A stretch of 64,000 nucleotides of DNA from Methylorubrum salsuginis (GCF_900114375.1 NZ_FOSV01000008.1:1-64000), one strand, 5' to 3'. Shown: positions 12,284-21,724, counted from the first letter of the stretch. Notes: a model not told the origin generated them from the sequence alone. Numbers and translations: made by a program.

Positions 12284-12570
12284 GGTCCCACAATGCCGCC
12301 GTGGCGGGTCCGTTCGCGTTGCACAATCGGAATGCCGTTTGTGTTCCGCATGCGCTTGACGCGCGCGAACGAGTCGGGCATCGGCGCGTTGTCCGTGCGA
12401 TGCGCCGTGTGCCCGTTGCCCGGCTCCATAGGAACGACCGAACCCCATGCCCGACGACAGTAGTCGATCGACCACGCCGCCTCTGGCCTTCGTGTGATCC
12501 GCGCCTGATCGTCCCGATCTGGCTCGCCCCGCGACCGGCCTTTGGCGGCTGGTCCGACCGGAGGTGAGCC

Positions 12571-12801
12571 ATGACTGACTCCACCGTAACCACCCGGCGT
12601 GCCCGCACCCGTGCGGCCCGCCCCAAGCGCAGCCGCCCGGCGGGTCTCGTCGTGGCGCTGATGATGGCGCTCGTGTTCGTGCCCGTGCTGGCCCTCCACG
12701 CCATCGCCCTCTCCGGGGTGACGCAGGAGGCGGAACGCCCGGCCGAACTCGCGACCGCCGCCCCGCTGAAGGCCCCGCCCGCCAGGAAGGTGCCGGGTTA
12801 G
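12571..12801 (+). CDS. Small single-pass membrane protein
   Basis: A 76-residue protein with a very basic N-terminus (about 12 Arg/Lys in the first 25 residues), one membrane helix at about 26-47 (GLVVALMMALVFVPVLALHAI) and an Ala/Pro-rich tail. A strong GGAGGTGAG ribosome binding site precedes the ATG and a clear terminator follows, so it is probably a real monocistronic gene. Function unknown. Confidence 0.6.
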   Translation: MTDSTVTTRRARTRAARPKRSRPAGLVVALMMALVFVPVLALHAIALSGVTQEAERPAELATAAPLKAPPARKVPG

Positions 12802-12810
12802 AGACGATCC

Positions 12811-12846
12811 GGCCGGCAGCGGGGAACCGCCGCCGGCCTGCTTTTT
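12811..12846 (+). terminator. Intrinsic terminator after the small membrane-protein gene
   Basis: Arms GGCCGGC (12811-12817) and GCCGGCC (12832-12838) with an inner GCGG/CCGC pairing, followed by a run of five T at 12842-12846. It starts 9 bases after the stop codon. Confidence 0.8.
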
Positions 12847-12916
12847 GGATTGCGCTTCGCGCCGCGGCGCCTTAACGGGGCCGCCCTCCCGGCAGACGAG
12901 AAGCGATCCCGATCCC

Positions 12917-14161
12917 ATGGCGGCCTGCGGCCTCGATTTCGGCACGTCCAACACCACCCTCGGAATCGGCATCGACGGCGCCCCGTCCCTGGTGCCGCTG
13001 GAGGGCACGCACCGCACCCTGCCGAGTGCGATCTTCTTCGCCCCCGGCCGCGAGGCGCAGATCGGCCGCGCCGCCATCGAATCCTACGTCGAGGGCACGC
13101 CGGGCCGGCTGATGCGGGCGCTCAAATCCGTGCTCGGCTCCTCGCTCGTCGAGGAATCGACCCCGGTCGGACGCGAGCGCATCCGCTTCCGCGACGTCAT
13201 CGCCCGCTACCTCACCGCGGTGAAGGCGCGCGCCGAGGCCGAGACGGGCGTGAGCCTCGACGCGGTGGTGCATGGCCGCCCGGTCCACTTCGTCGACGAC
13301 GACCCGGCCGCCGACCGCAAGGCCGAGGACACGCTGCGCCAGATCGCCGAGAGCATCGGCTTCCGTCATGTGCGCTTCCAGTACGAGCCCATCGCCGCCG
13401 CCCTCGATTACGAGCGTACGGTGGGAAGCGAGGAGATCGCGCTGATCGCCGATATCGGCGGCGGCACCTCGGACTTTTCCATCGTCCGCCTCTCGCCCGA
13501 GCGGCACCGCCGGGACGAGCGGGCCGAGGACATCCTGGCCAATGACGGCGTGCGCATCGGCGGCACCGATTTCGACCGCACCCTCAGCCTCGGCGCGGTG
13601 ATGCCGCTGCTCGGCCTCGGCAGCCCGATGAAGCGGGGCGATCTGGCCGTGCCGAACGCCTATTTCCACGACCTCGCCACGTGGTCGAGCATCAACCGGC
13701 TCTACAATCCGAAGACGCTGCGGGAGATCGACGAGGTGGTGCGCGACGCCGCCCGGCCCGAGCTCGTCACGCGGCTGCGCCGGGTGGTCGAGGCCGAGCG
13801 CGGGCATTCCCTCGCCATGGCGGTGGAGGGCGCCAAGATCGCGACCTCCGACCAGGGCCACGGCACGGTCGATCTCGGCTGGGTCGAGCCGGCCCTCGAA
13901 GCAAGTGTCGATCGCCCGCGGCTGGCCTCCCACACCGACGACCTCGCCCGCCGCATGGCCGAGCGCATCGGCCGCTGCCTCGATCAGGCGGGGCTGTCCG
14001 CCGGCCGCATCGACGCCCTGTTCCTCACCGGCGGCTCGACCGGCCTGCCGCATGTCCGGGCCGCGCTGACCGCGACCGTGCCGGACGCCCGGGTGGTGGA
14101 CGGCGACACCTTCGGCTCGGTCGGGCTCGGGCTCACCCTGGAGGCGGCCCGCCTCGCCTGA
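12917..14161 (+). CDS. Hsp70-family chaperone-like ATPase (YegD type)
   Basis: Actin-fold ATPase related to DnaK but with no substrate-binding C-terminal domain. The 414-residue protein shows phosphate-1 motif GLDFGTSNTTLGI, phosphate-2 motif LIADIGGGTSDFSI and adenosine motif LFLTGGSTGLPHVRAAL. It resembles E. coli YegD, whose role is poorly defined. The ATG at 12917 is favoured because the nucleotide-binding motif begins a few residues later; a TTG at 12845 lies inside the preceding terminator region. No DnaJ or GrpE partner nearby. Confidence 0.88.
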   Translation: MAACGLDFGTSNTTLGIGIDGAPSLVPLEGTHRTLPSAIFFAPGREAQIGRAAIESYVEGTPGRLMRALKSVLGSSLVEESTPVGRERIRFRDVIARYLTAVKARAEAETGVSLDAVVHGRPVHFVDDDPAADRKAEDTLRQIAESIGFRHVRFQYEPIAAALDYERTVGSEEIALIADIGGGTSDFSIVRLSPERHRRDERAEDILANDGVRIGGTDFDRTLSLGAVMPLLGLGSPMKRGDLAVPNAYFHDLATWSSINRLYNPKTLREIDEVVRDAARPELVTRLRRVVEAERGHSLAMAVEGAKIATSDQGHGTVDLGWVEPALEASVDRPRLASHTDDLARRMAERIGRCLDQAGLSAGRIDALFLTGGSTGLPHVRAALTATVPDARVVDGDTFGSVGLGLTLEAARLA

Positions 14162-14319
14162 TCCTGTTTCGGACGACAAGTGATTCGGGCGCGACGCGCG
14201 TCCTCTCGAGGAGAAGGCGAGCGCGAACCGGGCGCCGATCCGGCCATCGGCGCCCGAGACACCCGCCGTCCGCGTGCGCCCCGCTTTGCGCCGTCATCCC
14301 AGGATGATAGCAGCGGGTC

Positions 14320-15705
14320 ATGAAGGGACGTCCTCCACATCGCGGCTCCGGCGGCAAAGGCTCTCCGGGCGGCAAGCGCCCCCCTGGCAAGCCCGGCTTC
14401 GCCGCGCGGCCGGGCACCGGCCCGCGCACCTCCGCCCTCGAGGCCGCCAAGCGCGCGGCTCGCAACCGGGGCGAGGATGCGGGGGAGCGCGCGCCCTGGG
14501 GCGAGGACGACGCGGCTCCGGCTCCCCGTCCGCCTCGCACCCGCAAGCCGGCACCGGCTCAGGCCGAGGCCCCCCCGCCGCGCCGCCCGGCACCGAAGGC
14601 ATCGCCCGCCAAGGCCGCCGTCGCCAGGGCGCCCTCCCCCGAACGGGAGGCGCCCCCCGCCGGTCCGACCCGGCGCGAGCAGCGCGCCGCCGCCTCGGCG
14701 ACGCTGGCGAGCGGCGTGCAGACGCTGACCGTCACCCCCGACGAGGCCGGGATGCGGATCGACCGCTTCCTCAGCGTGCGGTTTCCCCAGCTTCCCTTCA
14801 CCCGCGTCCAGAGTCTCGTGCGCAAGGGCGAGCTTCGCGTGGACGGCAAGCGCGCCAAGGCCGCCGACCGGCTGGAGCCGGGCTCGGCGGTGCGGGTGCC
14901 GCCTCTGAAGCTCGATGCACAGGCCGAGCGTCCGCGCAGCCCGACGAAGGCCGCGAACGACGCCGAGTTCCTCCGCTCGCTGATCCTCTACGAGGACGCG
15001 GAGATGATGATCCTCAACAAGCCGTTCGGCCTCGCGGTGCAGGGCGGTTCCGGCACTGTGCGCCACGTCGACGGCCTGTTGGAGGCGCTGACCGGGCCGG
15101 ACGGGCAGCGCCCGCGCCTCGTCCACCGCCTCGACAAGGACACGGCGGGCTGCCTCATCGTCGCCAAGACGCGCCTGGCCGCCGCGACGCTGGCCAAGAG
15201 CTTCCGCTCGCGGGCGGCGCGGAAGATCTACTGGGCGCTGGTGGCCGGCGTGCCGCGCACGCGCCAGGGCCGGGTCTCGACCTACCTCGCCAAGGACGAG
15301 CCGACCGACGCCGACGCCCGCATGCGGGTGGCCAAGCACGGCGACGAGGGCGCGAGCCACGCACTGACCTATTACGCCACCGTCGATCAGGCGGCGCAGA
15401 AGCTGGCTTGGCTCTCGCTCAAGCCCGTGACCGGCCGCACCCACCAGCTGCGCGCGCACGCCGCCCATATCGGTCACCCGATCGTCGGCGATCCGAAATA
15501 TTTCGAGGTCGAGAACTGGGAGCTGCCCGGCGGCATCCAGAATCGGCTGCACCTGCTGGCCCGCCGGATCGTGATCCCGCATCCGCGCACCGGCCAGCCC
15601 GTCGATGTCAGCGCGCCGCTGCCGCCGCACATGGCGCAAAGCTGGAATCTTTTGGGTTTCGACGCCGCCCGCTACGACCCGATCGTGGAAGCGCCGGAGG
15701 CCTGA
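14320..15705 (+). CDS. rluC: Ribosomal large subunit pseudouridine synthase, RluC-type
   Basis: Isomerises uridines in 23S rRNA; RluC modifies positions 955, 2504 and 2580 in E. coli numbering. The 461-residue protein has a long disordered N-terminus (about 1-125, rich in Arg, Pro, Ala and Gly), an S4 RNA-binding domain at about 140-200 (MRIDRFLSVRFPQLPFTRVQSLVRKGELRVDGK), and a catalytic domain with HRLDKDTAGCLIVAK (catalytic Asp) and GRTHQLRAHAAHIGHPIVGD. The basic tail makes it about 130 residues longer than the E. coli enzyme, a common feature in this group. RluC versus RluD cannot be settled by eye. Confidence 0.88.
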   Translation: MKGRPPHRGSGGKGSPGGKRPPGKPGFAARPGTGPRTSALEAAKRAARNRGEDAGERAPWGEDDAAPAPRPPRTRKPAPAQAEAPPPRRPAPKASPAKAAVARAPSPEREAPPAGPTRREQRAAASATLASGVQTLTVTPDEAGMRIDRFLSVRFPQLPFTRVQSLVRKGELRVDGKRAKAADRLEPGSAVRVPPLKLDAQAERPRSPTKAANDAEFLRSLILYEDAEMMILNKPFGLAVQGGSGTVRHVDGLLEALTGPDGQRPRLVHRLDKDTAGCLIVAKTRLAAATLAKSFRSRAARKIYWALVAGVPRTRQGRVSTYLAKDEPTDADARMRVAKHGDEGASHALTYYATVDQAAQKLAWLSLKPVTGRTHQLRAHAAHIGHPIVGDPKYFEVENWELPGGIQNRLHLLARRIVIPHPRTGQPVDVSAPLPPHMAQSWNLLGFDAARYDPIVEAPEA

Positions 15706-15918
15706 GCCCCGTCGCCAGCCTTGGAAAGCCGGAGCGCCGCCCCAAGTCTGGGCGGCGCGCGACGCGTTGCCCGGGACAGACGGTGCGAAACGTCGCCGAT
15801 GCCGCGTGGACGGGTGCGCGGCGAGATGATTGTATTCCCTCGAACGGGGTTCGAGGGAAGGCGCGCCCTCCCCCGCCCGTCCGTGCCGCCGGCCGCGGCT
15901 CATCGAGGTCAGGAACGC

Positions 15919-16266
15919 ATGAGGCTGCCCACGCTGATGTCCCTCGCGCTCGCCGTCGCGCTCGCGGGCGCCGCCGTGCCGGCTCTCGCGGCGCCCGAAC
16001 GGAGTCCTGCCGAGCGGAGTCCTGCCGAGCAGAGGGCGGCCCCTGAGCGGACGCCGCCCGCCTCCGGTGCCGCCACGGCCCCCGCTCCGGGCGCGCCGCC
16101 CGCGGCCCGGTCGGGTGAGCGCCGCCGCCGGATGTCCTACGCCGCCTGCAATCGCGAATCGCATCGGCGCAACCTCTATGGCGGCCCGCGCCGCCGGTTC
16201 CTCATCCGCTGCCGCCTCGGCTACGAGCGGCGCCCCGGCCCCACCGCGCCGGCGCGCCGGCCGTGA
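15919..16266 (+). CDS. Secreted small protein with a PsiF-like motif
   Basis: A 115-residue protein with a Sec signal peptide (to about residue 23), a low-complexity Pro/Ala linker including a direct SPAE repeat, and a C-terminal segment SYAACNRESHRRNLYGGPRRRF followed by a second Cys. The spacing of the two Cys and the G-x-x-R-R-x-F pattern resembles the PsiF repeat of phosphate-starvation-inducible secreted proteins; this is a pattern match only. ATG at 15919 chosen because the signal peptide starts there. Confidence 0.6.
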   Translation: MRLPTLMSLALAVALAGAAVPALAAPERSPAERSPAEQRAAPERTPPASGAATAPAPGAPPAARSGERRRRMSYAACNRESHRRNLYGGPRRRFLIRCRLGYERRPGPTAPARRP

Positions 16267-16282
16267 GGGGAAGCGCCCCGCC

Positions 16283-16984
16283 GTGGTGAAGCTCGTCGTC
16301 TTCGACGTCGACGGCACCCTCGTCGACAGTCAGCACCTCATCGTCGAGGCGCAGCGGCGCGCCTTCACGGAGCACGGGCTGGTGCCGCCGCCGCGCAAGG
16401 AGGCCCTGTCGGTTGTCGGCCTGTCGCTGCCCGACGCGTTCCGCCGCCTCGTCGGCGAGGCGGGGCCGATCGAGGCGCTGTCCATGAGCTATCGCCGGGC
16501 CTTCCAGGCCCTGCGGATCGATCCGAACTACGAGGAGCCGCTGTTTCCCGGCATGGCCGAGCTGATCGCGCGCCTGCGCACCCGCCCGGACGTGCAACTC
16601 GGCATCGCCACCGGCAAGTCGCGCCGCGGCGTCGACCATCTCGTCGACGCCCATGGCTGGGACGGCTGGTTTGCCACGATCCAGACCGCCGACGACGCCC
16701 CCTCCAAGCCCGATCCGACCATGCTGCGCCAAGCCATGGCCGAGGCCGGCGCCGAGTCCAGCATGACCGTGATGATCGGCGACACCACCTTCGACATGCT
16801 GATGGCGCGCGACGCGGGCGCGGCGGCCGTCGGCGTCGCCTGGGGCTACCACGCGCCGGGCGCCCTGTTCGGCGCGGGGGCGGTCACCGTGGTCGAGACG
16901 GCGGAAGCGCTCGGCGACCTGTTTTCCGGCCCCCTCGACGAATCGGAAACGGCCCCGGTGACGGAGCGTCTCGGAATTCGCTGA
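16283..16984 (+). CDS. HAD-superfamily phosphatase (phosphoglycolate phosphatase-like)
   Basis: Predicted phosphohydrolase of 233 residues with all four HAD motifs: FDVDGTLVDS at the N-terminus (nucleophile and acid-base Asp), IATGKS, a lysine in KPDPTML and MIGDTTFDML. The alpha-helical cap between motifs 1 and 2 makes it subfamily IA, like Gph and beta-phosphoglucomutase; the substrate is not evident. The start is one of two adjacent GTG codons (16283 or 16286) after a GAGGGGAA site. Lies between the PsiF-like gene and the ATP12 gene, all on the plus strand. Confidence 0.88.
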   Translation: MVKLVVFDVDGTLVDSQHLIVEAQRRAFTEHGLVPPPRKEALSVVGLSLPDAFRRLVGEAGPIEALSMSYRRAFQALRIDPNYEEPLFPGMAELIARLRTRPDVQLGIATGKSRRGVDHLVDAHGWDGWFATIQTADDAPSKPDPTMLRQAMAEAGAESSMTVMIGDTTFDMLMARDAGAAAVGVAWGYHAPGALFGAGAVTVVETAEALGDLFSGPLDESETAPVTERLGIR

Positions 16985-17034
16985 AGGCTCGCGCGAGGCT
17001 CGCGTACGGGCCGCAAAACCCCTATCTGCGGCGC

Positions 17035-17847
17035 ATGAGCAGCACCGACGACGACGTGACCCGTGATTGGCTCGGCGAGCCCGGCGACACCCCGCGCCCC
17101 GATCCCCTGCGCGCCGCCCGCGCCAGCACCACGCCGACCCTGCCGAAGCGCTTCTACAAGGAAGCCGGCCTTCAGCGGACGGAGCCCGGCTACCGCCTCG
17201 TCCTCGACGGGCGCGGCGCCAACACCCCCGGTCGCCGACCGCTCGCCGTGCCCTCGCTCACCCTCGGTGAGGCGCTCGCCGCCGAGTGGGGCGCGCAAGG
17301 CGAGTCCATCGACCCGCGCACGATGCCGCTGACCCGCCTGGTCAACACGGCGATCGACGGCGTCGCGGAGCGCATGCCCGAGGTCGCCGCCGATCTCGCG
17401 GCCTTCGCCGCCACCGACCTCATCGCCTACCGCGCCGGCTCGCCCGAGCGGCTCGTCGCCGAACAATCCGCCGCCTGGGACCCGCTGGTCGCCTGGGCCG
17501 GCGAGACCCTGGGGGCGCGCCTGTTCCTGGCCGAGGGGGTGATGCATGTCGAGCAGCCCGAAGGTTCGGTCGCGGCCCTGCGTGCGGCGGTTCGAGCCGT
17601 GGACGACCCGTTTCGTCTCGCCGCGCTCCACACGCTGACGACGCTCACCGGCTCGCTGGTGATCGGTCTCGCCGTCCTCCACGGGCGCCTCTCGCCCGAG
17701 GACGCCTGGGCGGCGGCCCATGTGGACGAGACCTATCAGGCGGATGTCTGGGGGCCGGATGCGGAGGCCGAGGCGCGGCTGGCCCATCGCCGGACGGAGT
17801 TCGAGGCGGCGGCCAAGGTGGCGGCCAAGGCGGCGGCAGCGAGGTGA
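17035..17847 (+). CDS. ATP12-family F1-ATPase assembly chaperone
   Basis: The 270-residue protein matches the ATP12 family, which in mitochondria binds the F1 alpha subunit during ATP synthase assembly and occurs in alphaproteobacteria. Recognisable segments are KRFYKEA near residue 38, the LDGRGANTPGRRPLAVPS strand pair, DPRTMPLTRLVNTAID, and the C-terminal ALHTLTTLTGSLVIGLAVL helix. The soluble cytoplasmic protein lies directly downstream of the HAD phosphatase gene, an arrangement I recall from related alphaproteobacteria. Confidence 0.92.
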   Translation: MSSTDDDVTRDWLGEPGDTPRPDPLRAARASTTPTLPKRFYKEAGLQRTEPGYRLVLDGRGANTPGRRPLAVPSLTLGEALAAEWGAQGESIDPRTMPLTRLVNTAIDGVAERMPEVAADLAAFAATDLIAYRAGSPERLVAEQSAAWDPLVAWAGETLGARLFLAEGVMHVEQPEGSVAALRAAVRAVDDPFRLAALHTLTTLTGSLVIGLAVLHGRLSPEDAWAAAHVDETYQADVWGPDAEAEARLAHRRTEFEAAAKVAAKAAAAR

Positions 17848-17982
17848 ACGCGAAGCCGTTCGGCGTCGGGCGGTCGGCTTCGCGCCCTTCGATTTTCAAA
17901 AATCCATCAGATCGTATGTTAAATTCAGCGACGCCCCGCGCAGGCGGTTGACCGGACCCGTCGAGCCTGTCTCTGTCCGCCC

Positions 17983-20367
17983 ATGATCCCGACATGCACG
18001 CCATGGCCGGTCGGCGACGACGGGATGGCCGCGCGCATCCGCGCCTTCGCCTGGGACGCCACCCCGCTCGGACCGATCGCGCGATGGCCGCAGAGCCTTC
18101 GCACCGTCGTCGATCTGATGCTCGCCTCGCCCGGCACGATGTGCCTCGTGTGGGGGCCGGACGCGATCCATCTCTACAACGATGGATTTGCCGAATTGCT
18201 CCGGGAGCAGGACGCCGACGCCCTCGGGCGCTCGGCCTACGAAACCTTCGCCCGTTCCCGTGAGGTCTTCGCGGACGACCTCGCGGCCGGCATGGCCGGC
18301 GGGTCGGCCCGACGACTGGGGCAGCCCTACCCGGTGCTGCGACACGGCCGTGTCGAGGAGGCGTGGTTCGACGTGGACTACGCCCCCCTGCGCGATGAGA
18401 CCGACGCCGTGGCCGGCGTTCTCTGGACCCTGCGGGAGACCACCGCGCGGGTCGTGGCGGAGCGGGCCCTGCGCGAGAGCGAGGAGCGGCAGGCCTTCCT
18501 CCTCGGGCTGAGCGACGCCGTGCGCACCCTCGCGGTGCCGGCCGAGATCATGGCGACGGTGAGCGAGCGGGTCGGGCGCCATCTCGGCGTCGGCCGGTGC
18601 GGTTACGGCGAGGTGCCGGCGCCCTACGTGGATTTCGTGGTCGAGCGGGACTGGACCGACGGCGTCATGGAGAGCCTTCGGGGCGTCTGGCCCCTCGAGA
18701 GCTTCGGCACCGCCATGGTCCAGCAGCATCGGCGCGGCGAGACCGTCGTCGTCGAGAATGCGTTCGCCGACCTGCGCAGCCGGGGCAGCGAGGCGGGGTT
18801 CGAAGCCGCCGGCCACGTGACGTCCAGCGTCGCGGCGCAACTGGTGAAGGGCGGCGTGTGGGTCGCCACCTTCTACGTCCAGAACAGGGTGCCGCGCCGT
18901 TGGACCGCCAGCGAGGTGGCCCTGATCGAAGACGTCGCCGAACGGACATGGTCGGCCCTCGAACGCGCCCGGGCCGAGGCGGCCCTGACGGCGAGCGAGG
19001 CGCGCTTCCGGCAGTTCGCTTCCGCCTCGGCGTCCGCCCTCTGGATCCGGAACGCGCAGACCCGCGATCTCGAATACGCCAGCCCGGCCCTCGCCGCGAT
19101 CTACGGAGTCGAGCCGGACGCCCTGCTCGGCGACGTGCGGCGCTGGGCCGCGACGATCGTTCCCGAGGATCGCGACGCTGCCCTCGAACGGCTGGACGCG
19201 GCCTGCGGCGGCGAGACGGTGGCCCACGAGTTCCGCATCCAGCGACCGGACGACGGAAGCTTCCGCTGGATTCGCAGCACCGACTTCCCCCTGGGCGACG
19301 ACGGCATCGGCGGCATCACCGAGGACATCACGGAGCGGCGGCAGCTCGCCGTCCACCGCGGCGTGCTGCTGGCCGAGCTGCAGCACCGGGTGCGCAACAT
19401 CATGGGCCTCATCCGCTCCATGGCGAACCGCGCCGCGCCGGGGGCCGGCAGCGTCGAGGCGTACCGCGTCCTGATGGAGGGACGGCTCCTGGCGCTCACC
19501 CGGGTCCAGGTCCTGCTGACGCGGGGGGCCAATGCCGGCGGGTCGCTGCGCGGCATCATCGAGAGCGAGGTCGGCCCCCAGGCCCACCATCCGGGGCAGC
19601 TCGATCTTCGCGGCGCCGACCTCCACCTCTCGCCCAAGGCCGTCGAGGTGTTGAGCCTCGCCTTCCACGAACTGGCGACGAACGCGGTCAAGTACGGGGC
19701 GCTGTCGGTGCCGGAGGGACGCCTCACGGTGAGCTGGACCGTGACCCAGCGGCGGGCCGTGCCGTGGCTGGAACTCGTCTGGACCGAGCGGGGCGCTCCG
19801 CCGCGGGAACCCGCGACCCGTCGGGGCTTTGGCAGCGAGCTGATCGAGGCGCGCATCCCCTACGAACTCGGCGGCCGAGGCAGCCTCGCCATCGGCCCAC
19901 AGGGCGCGCAGTGCTCCCTGGAACTTCCCTTGAGCGACCGCGCAAGCGTTCTGGAAACCGATGCCCCCCAGCCTGCGACCGTCTTCGGAGGAGACCTCGA
20001 CATGACCGGCGCGCGCGACCTCACCGGCCGCACCGTCCTCGTGGTCGAGGACGATTACTACATGGCCAGCGATGCGGCGGCGGCCCTGCGTGGCGCGGGG
20101 GCCGCGGTGCTCGGCCCCTGCCCGAGTGCCGAGGCGACGCAGGATCTCCTCGCGGACGCCCTGCCGACGCACGCCGTGGTCGATCTCAACCTGGACGGTG
20201 GCGGACCGCGCTTCGAGATCGCGCGCCTGCTCAAGGCGCGCGGCATCCCCTTCGTCTTCCTCACCGGTTACGATCCCGACGTGATCCCCGAGGATCTGAC
20301 CGACATCGTGCGGCTGCAGAAGCCGTTGCCGTTCCGCACCCTCGTCGAGGCCGTCGGCCAACTCTGA
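17983..20367 (+). CDS. Hybrid HWE histidine kinase with PAS, GAF and C-terminal receiver
   Basis: Soluble sensor kinase of 794 residues. Order: N-terminal PAS-like domain (about 20-165), GAF domain (about 170-330, with VGRCGYGEV and a DFVVERDW motif typical of bacteriophytochrome-neighbour GAFs), PAS/PAC domain (about 335-455), HWE kinase core (LAELQHRVRNIMGLIRSM with the phospho-acceptor His, FHELATNAVKYGAL as N box, and the W-x-E of LVWTERG), and a receiver domain from about 685 (VLVVEDDYYM; Asp in VVDLNLDGG; Lys in LQKPLPF). No membrane helix, so a cytoplasmic signal. No GAF cysteine lyase motif is clear, so chromophore binding is unproven. No DNA-binding partner lies adjacent. Confidence 0.9.
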   Translation: MIPTCTPWPVGDDGMAARIRAFAWDATPLGPIARWPQSLRTVVDLMLASPGTMCLVWGPDAIHLYNDGFAELLREQDADALGRSAYETFARSREVFADDLAAGMAGGSARRLGQPYPVLRHGRVEEAWFDVDYAPLRDETDAVAGVLWTLRETTARVVAERALRESEERQAFLLGLSDAVRTLAVPAEIMATVSERVGRHLGVGRCGYGEVPAPYVDFVVERDWTDGVMESLRGVWPLESFGTAMVQQHRRGETVVVENAFADLRSRGSEAGFEAAGHVTSSVAAQLVKGGVWVATFYVQNRVPRRWTASEVALIEDVAERTWSALERARAEAALTASEARFRQFASASASALWIRNAQTRDLEYASPALAAIYGVEPDALLGDVRRWAATIVPEDRDAALERLDAACGGETVAHEFRIQRPDDGSFRWIRSTDFPLGDDGIGGITEDITERRQLAVHRGVLLAELQHRVRNIMGLIRSMANRAAPGAGSVEAYRVLMEGRLLALTRVQVLLTRGANAGGSLRGIIESEVGPQAHHPGQLDLRGADLHLSPKAVEVLSLAFHELATNAVKYGALSVPEGRLTVSWTVTQRRAVPWLELVWTERGAPPREPATRRGFGSELIEARIPYELGGRGSLAIGPQGAQCSLELPLSDRASVLETDAPQPATVFGGDLDMTGARDLTGRTVLVVEDDYYMASDAAAALRGAGAAVLGPCPSAEATQDLLADALPTHAVVDLNLDGGGPRFEIARLLKARGIPFVFLTGYDPDVIPEDLTDIVRLQKPLPFRTLVEAVGQL

Positions 20368-20377
20368 GTGTCGGCCG

Positions 20378-20557
20378 GAGCCTCGTCCCGAAAGGCGGTT
20401 TCCGGCTTTCGGCAAAGACGATGCGGCACACAAAACCAGAGCCTCGTCCCGAAAGGCGGTTTCCGGCTTTCGGCAAAAGACGATGCGGCACACAAAACCA
20501 GAGCCTCGTCCCGAAAGGTGGTTTCCGGCTTTCGGCAAAGACGATGCGGCATACAAA
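20378..20557. repeat. Three tandem copies of a 61-62-base hairpin repeat
   Basis: Copies begin at 20378, 20439 and 20501 with GAGCCTCGTCCCGAAAGG and run through TTCGG, a short A-rich spacer and GACGATGCGGC. Each can fold: outer arms GCCTCGTC and GACGATGC (one mismatch, shared by all copies) and inner arms CCGAA/TTCGG. The copies differ only by one extra A and two C-to-T changes, so they arose by recent tandem duplication. Related single copies, followed by a second hairpin, occur at 36886 and 39457. The array sits between the convergent kinase and oxygenase genes. Confidence 0.9.
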
Positions 20558-20566
20558 TGTAGAGAA

Positions 20567-21724
20567 TCAGGCCGCCGGCGCGCGCGTGTCCGCCCGGTAT
20601 CCGCCGCCGTCGCTGAGGTAGCCCGAATTCGCCTCGCGCAGCTTCGCCGCCGCTTCGTCGTAGAGGAAGGGCAGGAAGGCGAAGCGGCGGCCCGACGTCA
20701 CCCGCGAGACCGCATGGAGCAGCGCGCAGGGAAAGATCACCGCGCCGCCCGGCGGGGCCTTGAAGCTGCGCTTGCCGTATTCCGGAAAGCTGACCTCGCC
20801 GCCCTCGAATTCGGCATTGAGGTTGATCGAGACGGCGAAGCGTCGATGCGCCGTGCCGCGGGTGGTGTTGTCGCGGTGCGCCCGGAAATGGCCGCCATCC
20901 TCGGCCGCGTAGCAGGAGACGATGTAGCGCTCCATCCGCGTCGCGTCGAAGTGGAAAATTTTCTTGATCTCGTGCGCCACGCGCCGCCGGATGCGGGCCT
21001 GGATCGCGCCGACCAACTGCGGATCCTCCACGGTCACGTCGCGGCGGCGCTTGTGCGCGTGGTCGTGGACCAGCGTGGTCCTGCCGTCGACCTCGCGCAT
21101 GAAGCCCGATTCCTCGCCGCCCTGGCGCTCGTAGAGGGCGATCAGCTCGCGGCAGAGCGCGGGCTCGAACACGTTCGGCAGCACGAGGATCGGCGGCGGC
21201 ACCTCGAAGCCGGCGTAACGGTCGGGCGGCGGCAGGCGGGCGAGTTCGGAAAACAGGGTCTCGCGGTCGCTGCCGTCGCGGGTGAAGGGGATGCGGGCGA
21301 TCACCCGGAGCGTCGGATCGAGCACGAGCCAGAACGGCCGGATCTCGACCGCGGAGCCGGCCTGCGCCTCCCGCGGGACGGCGCCGTAGAGGCGCGACAC
21401 CTGCCAGTCGAAATCGAGGAAGTGGCGGATGCCCGGCAACTCGTCGCGGATGCGCGCCTCGCTGCGGTCGGTGGGGTCGAGGCTGACGCCGAAGAAGGCG
21501 ATGCGCTCGTCGTCGAACAGGGTGCGGTTGCGCTCGACGGCGGCGAGCGCCGCCGCCCCGGCCTCGCTGCCGGCCGAGCCGTAGAAGCCCAGCACCACGT
21601 AGCGGCCCGCGGCCGTGTCGAACGTGTAGCGCGGGTTGCCGGTGCTGGCTTGCGCGAACCACGGCGCCGGATCGCCCGGCGACAGCACGACGTAGGACAT
21701 CTTGGGCTCGGCGGACGCGCTCAT
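20567..21724 (-). CDS. Redoxin-like domain fused to a prolyl-4-hydroxylase-type dioxygenase
   Basis: A 385-residue fusion. Residues about 10-165 follow the AhpC/TSA thioredoxin fold ([10 protein letters not shown] start, [14 protein letters not shown] where the active site should be, FFGVSLDP), but the peroxidatic Cys position holds no cysteine. Residues about 175-360 are a 2-oxoglutarate/Fe(II) oxygenase of the prolyl-hydroxylase class: H283 and D285 (AHRDN) and H337 (LLHAVS) as iron ligands and R346/R347 for 2-oxoglutarate. It probably hydroxylates a protein or peptide; substrate unknown. ATG at 21724 chosen because upstream residues look non-coding. No signal peptide. Confidence 0.85.
   Translation of the reverse strand: MSASAEPKMSYVVLSPGDPAPWFAQASTGNPRYTFDTAAGRYVVLGFYGSAGSEAGAAALAAVERNRTLFDDERIAFFGVSLDPTDRSEARIRDELPGIRHFLDFDWQVSRLYGAVPREAQAGSAVEIRPFWLVLDPTLRVIARIPFTRDGSDRETLFSELARLPPPDRYAGFEVPPPILVLPNVFEPALCRELIALYERQGGEESGFMREVDGRTTLVHDHAHKRRRDVTVEDPQLVGAIQARIRRRVAHEIKKIFHFDATRMERYIVSCYAAEDGGHFRAHRDNTTRGTAHRRFAVSINLNAEFEGGEVSFPEYGKRSFKAPPGGAVIFPCALLHAVSRVTSGRRFAFLPFLYDEAAAKLREANSGYLSDGGGYRADTRAPAA

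Noticed and set aside
20378..20557. Possible CRISPR array
   Set aside because: Three near-identical units with no variable spacers and no cas genes; each unit is a whole hairpin repeat that recurs elsewhere in single copy.
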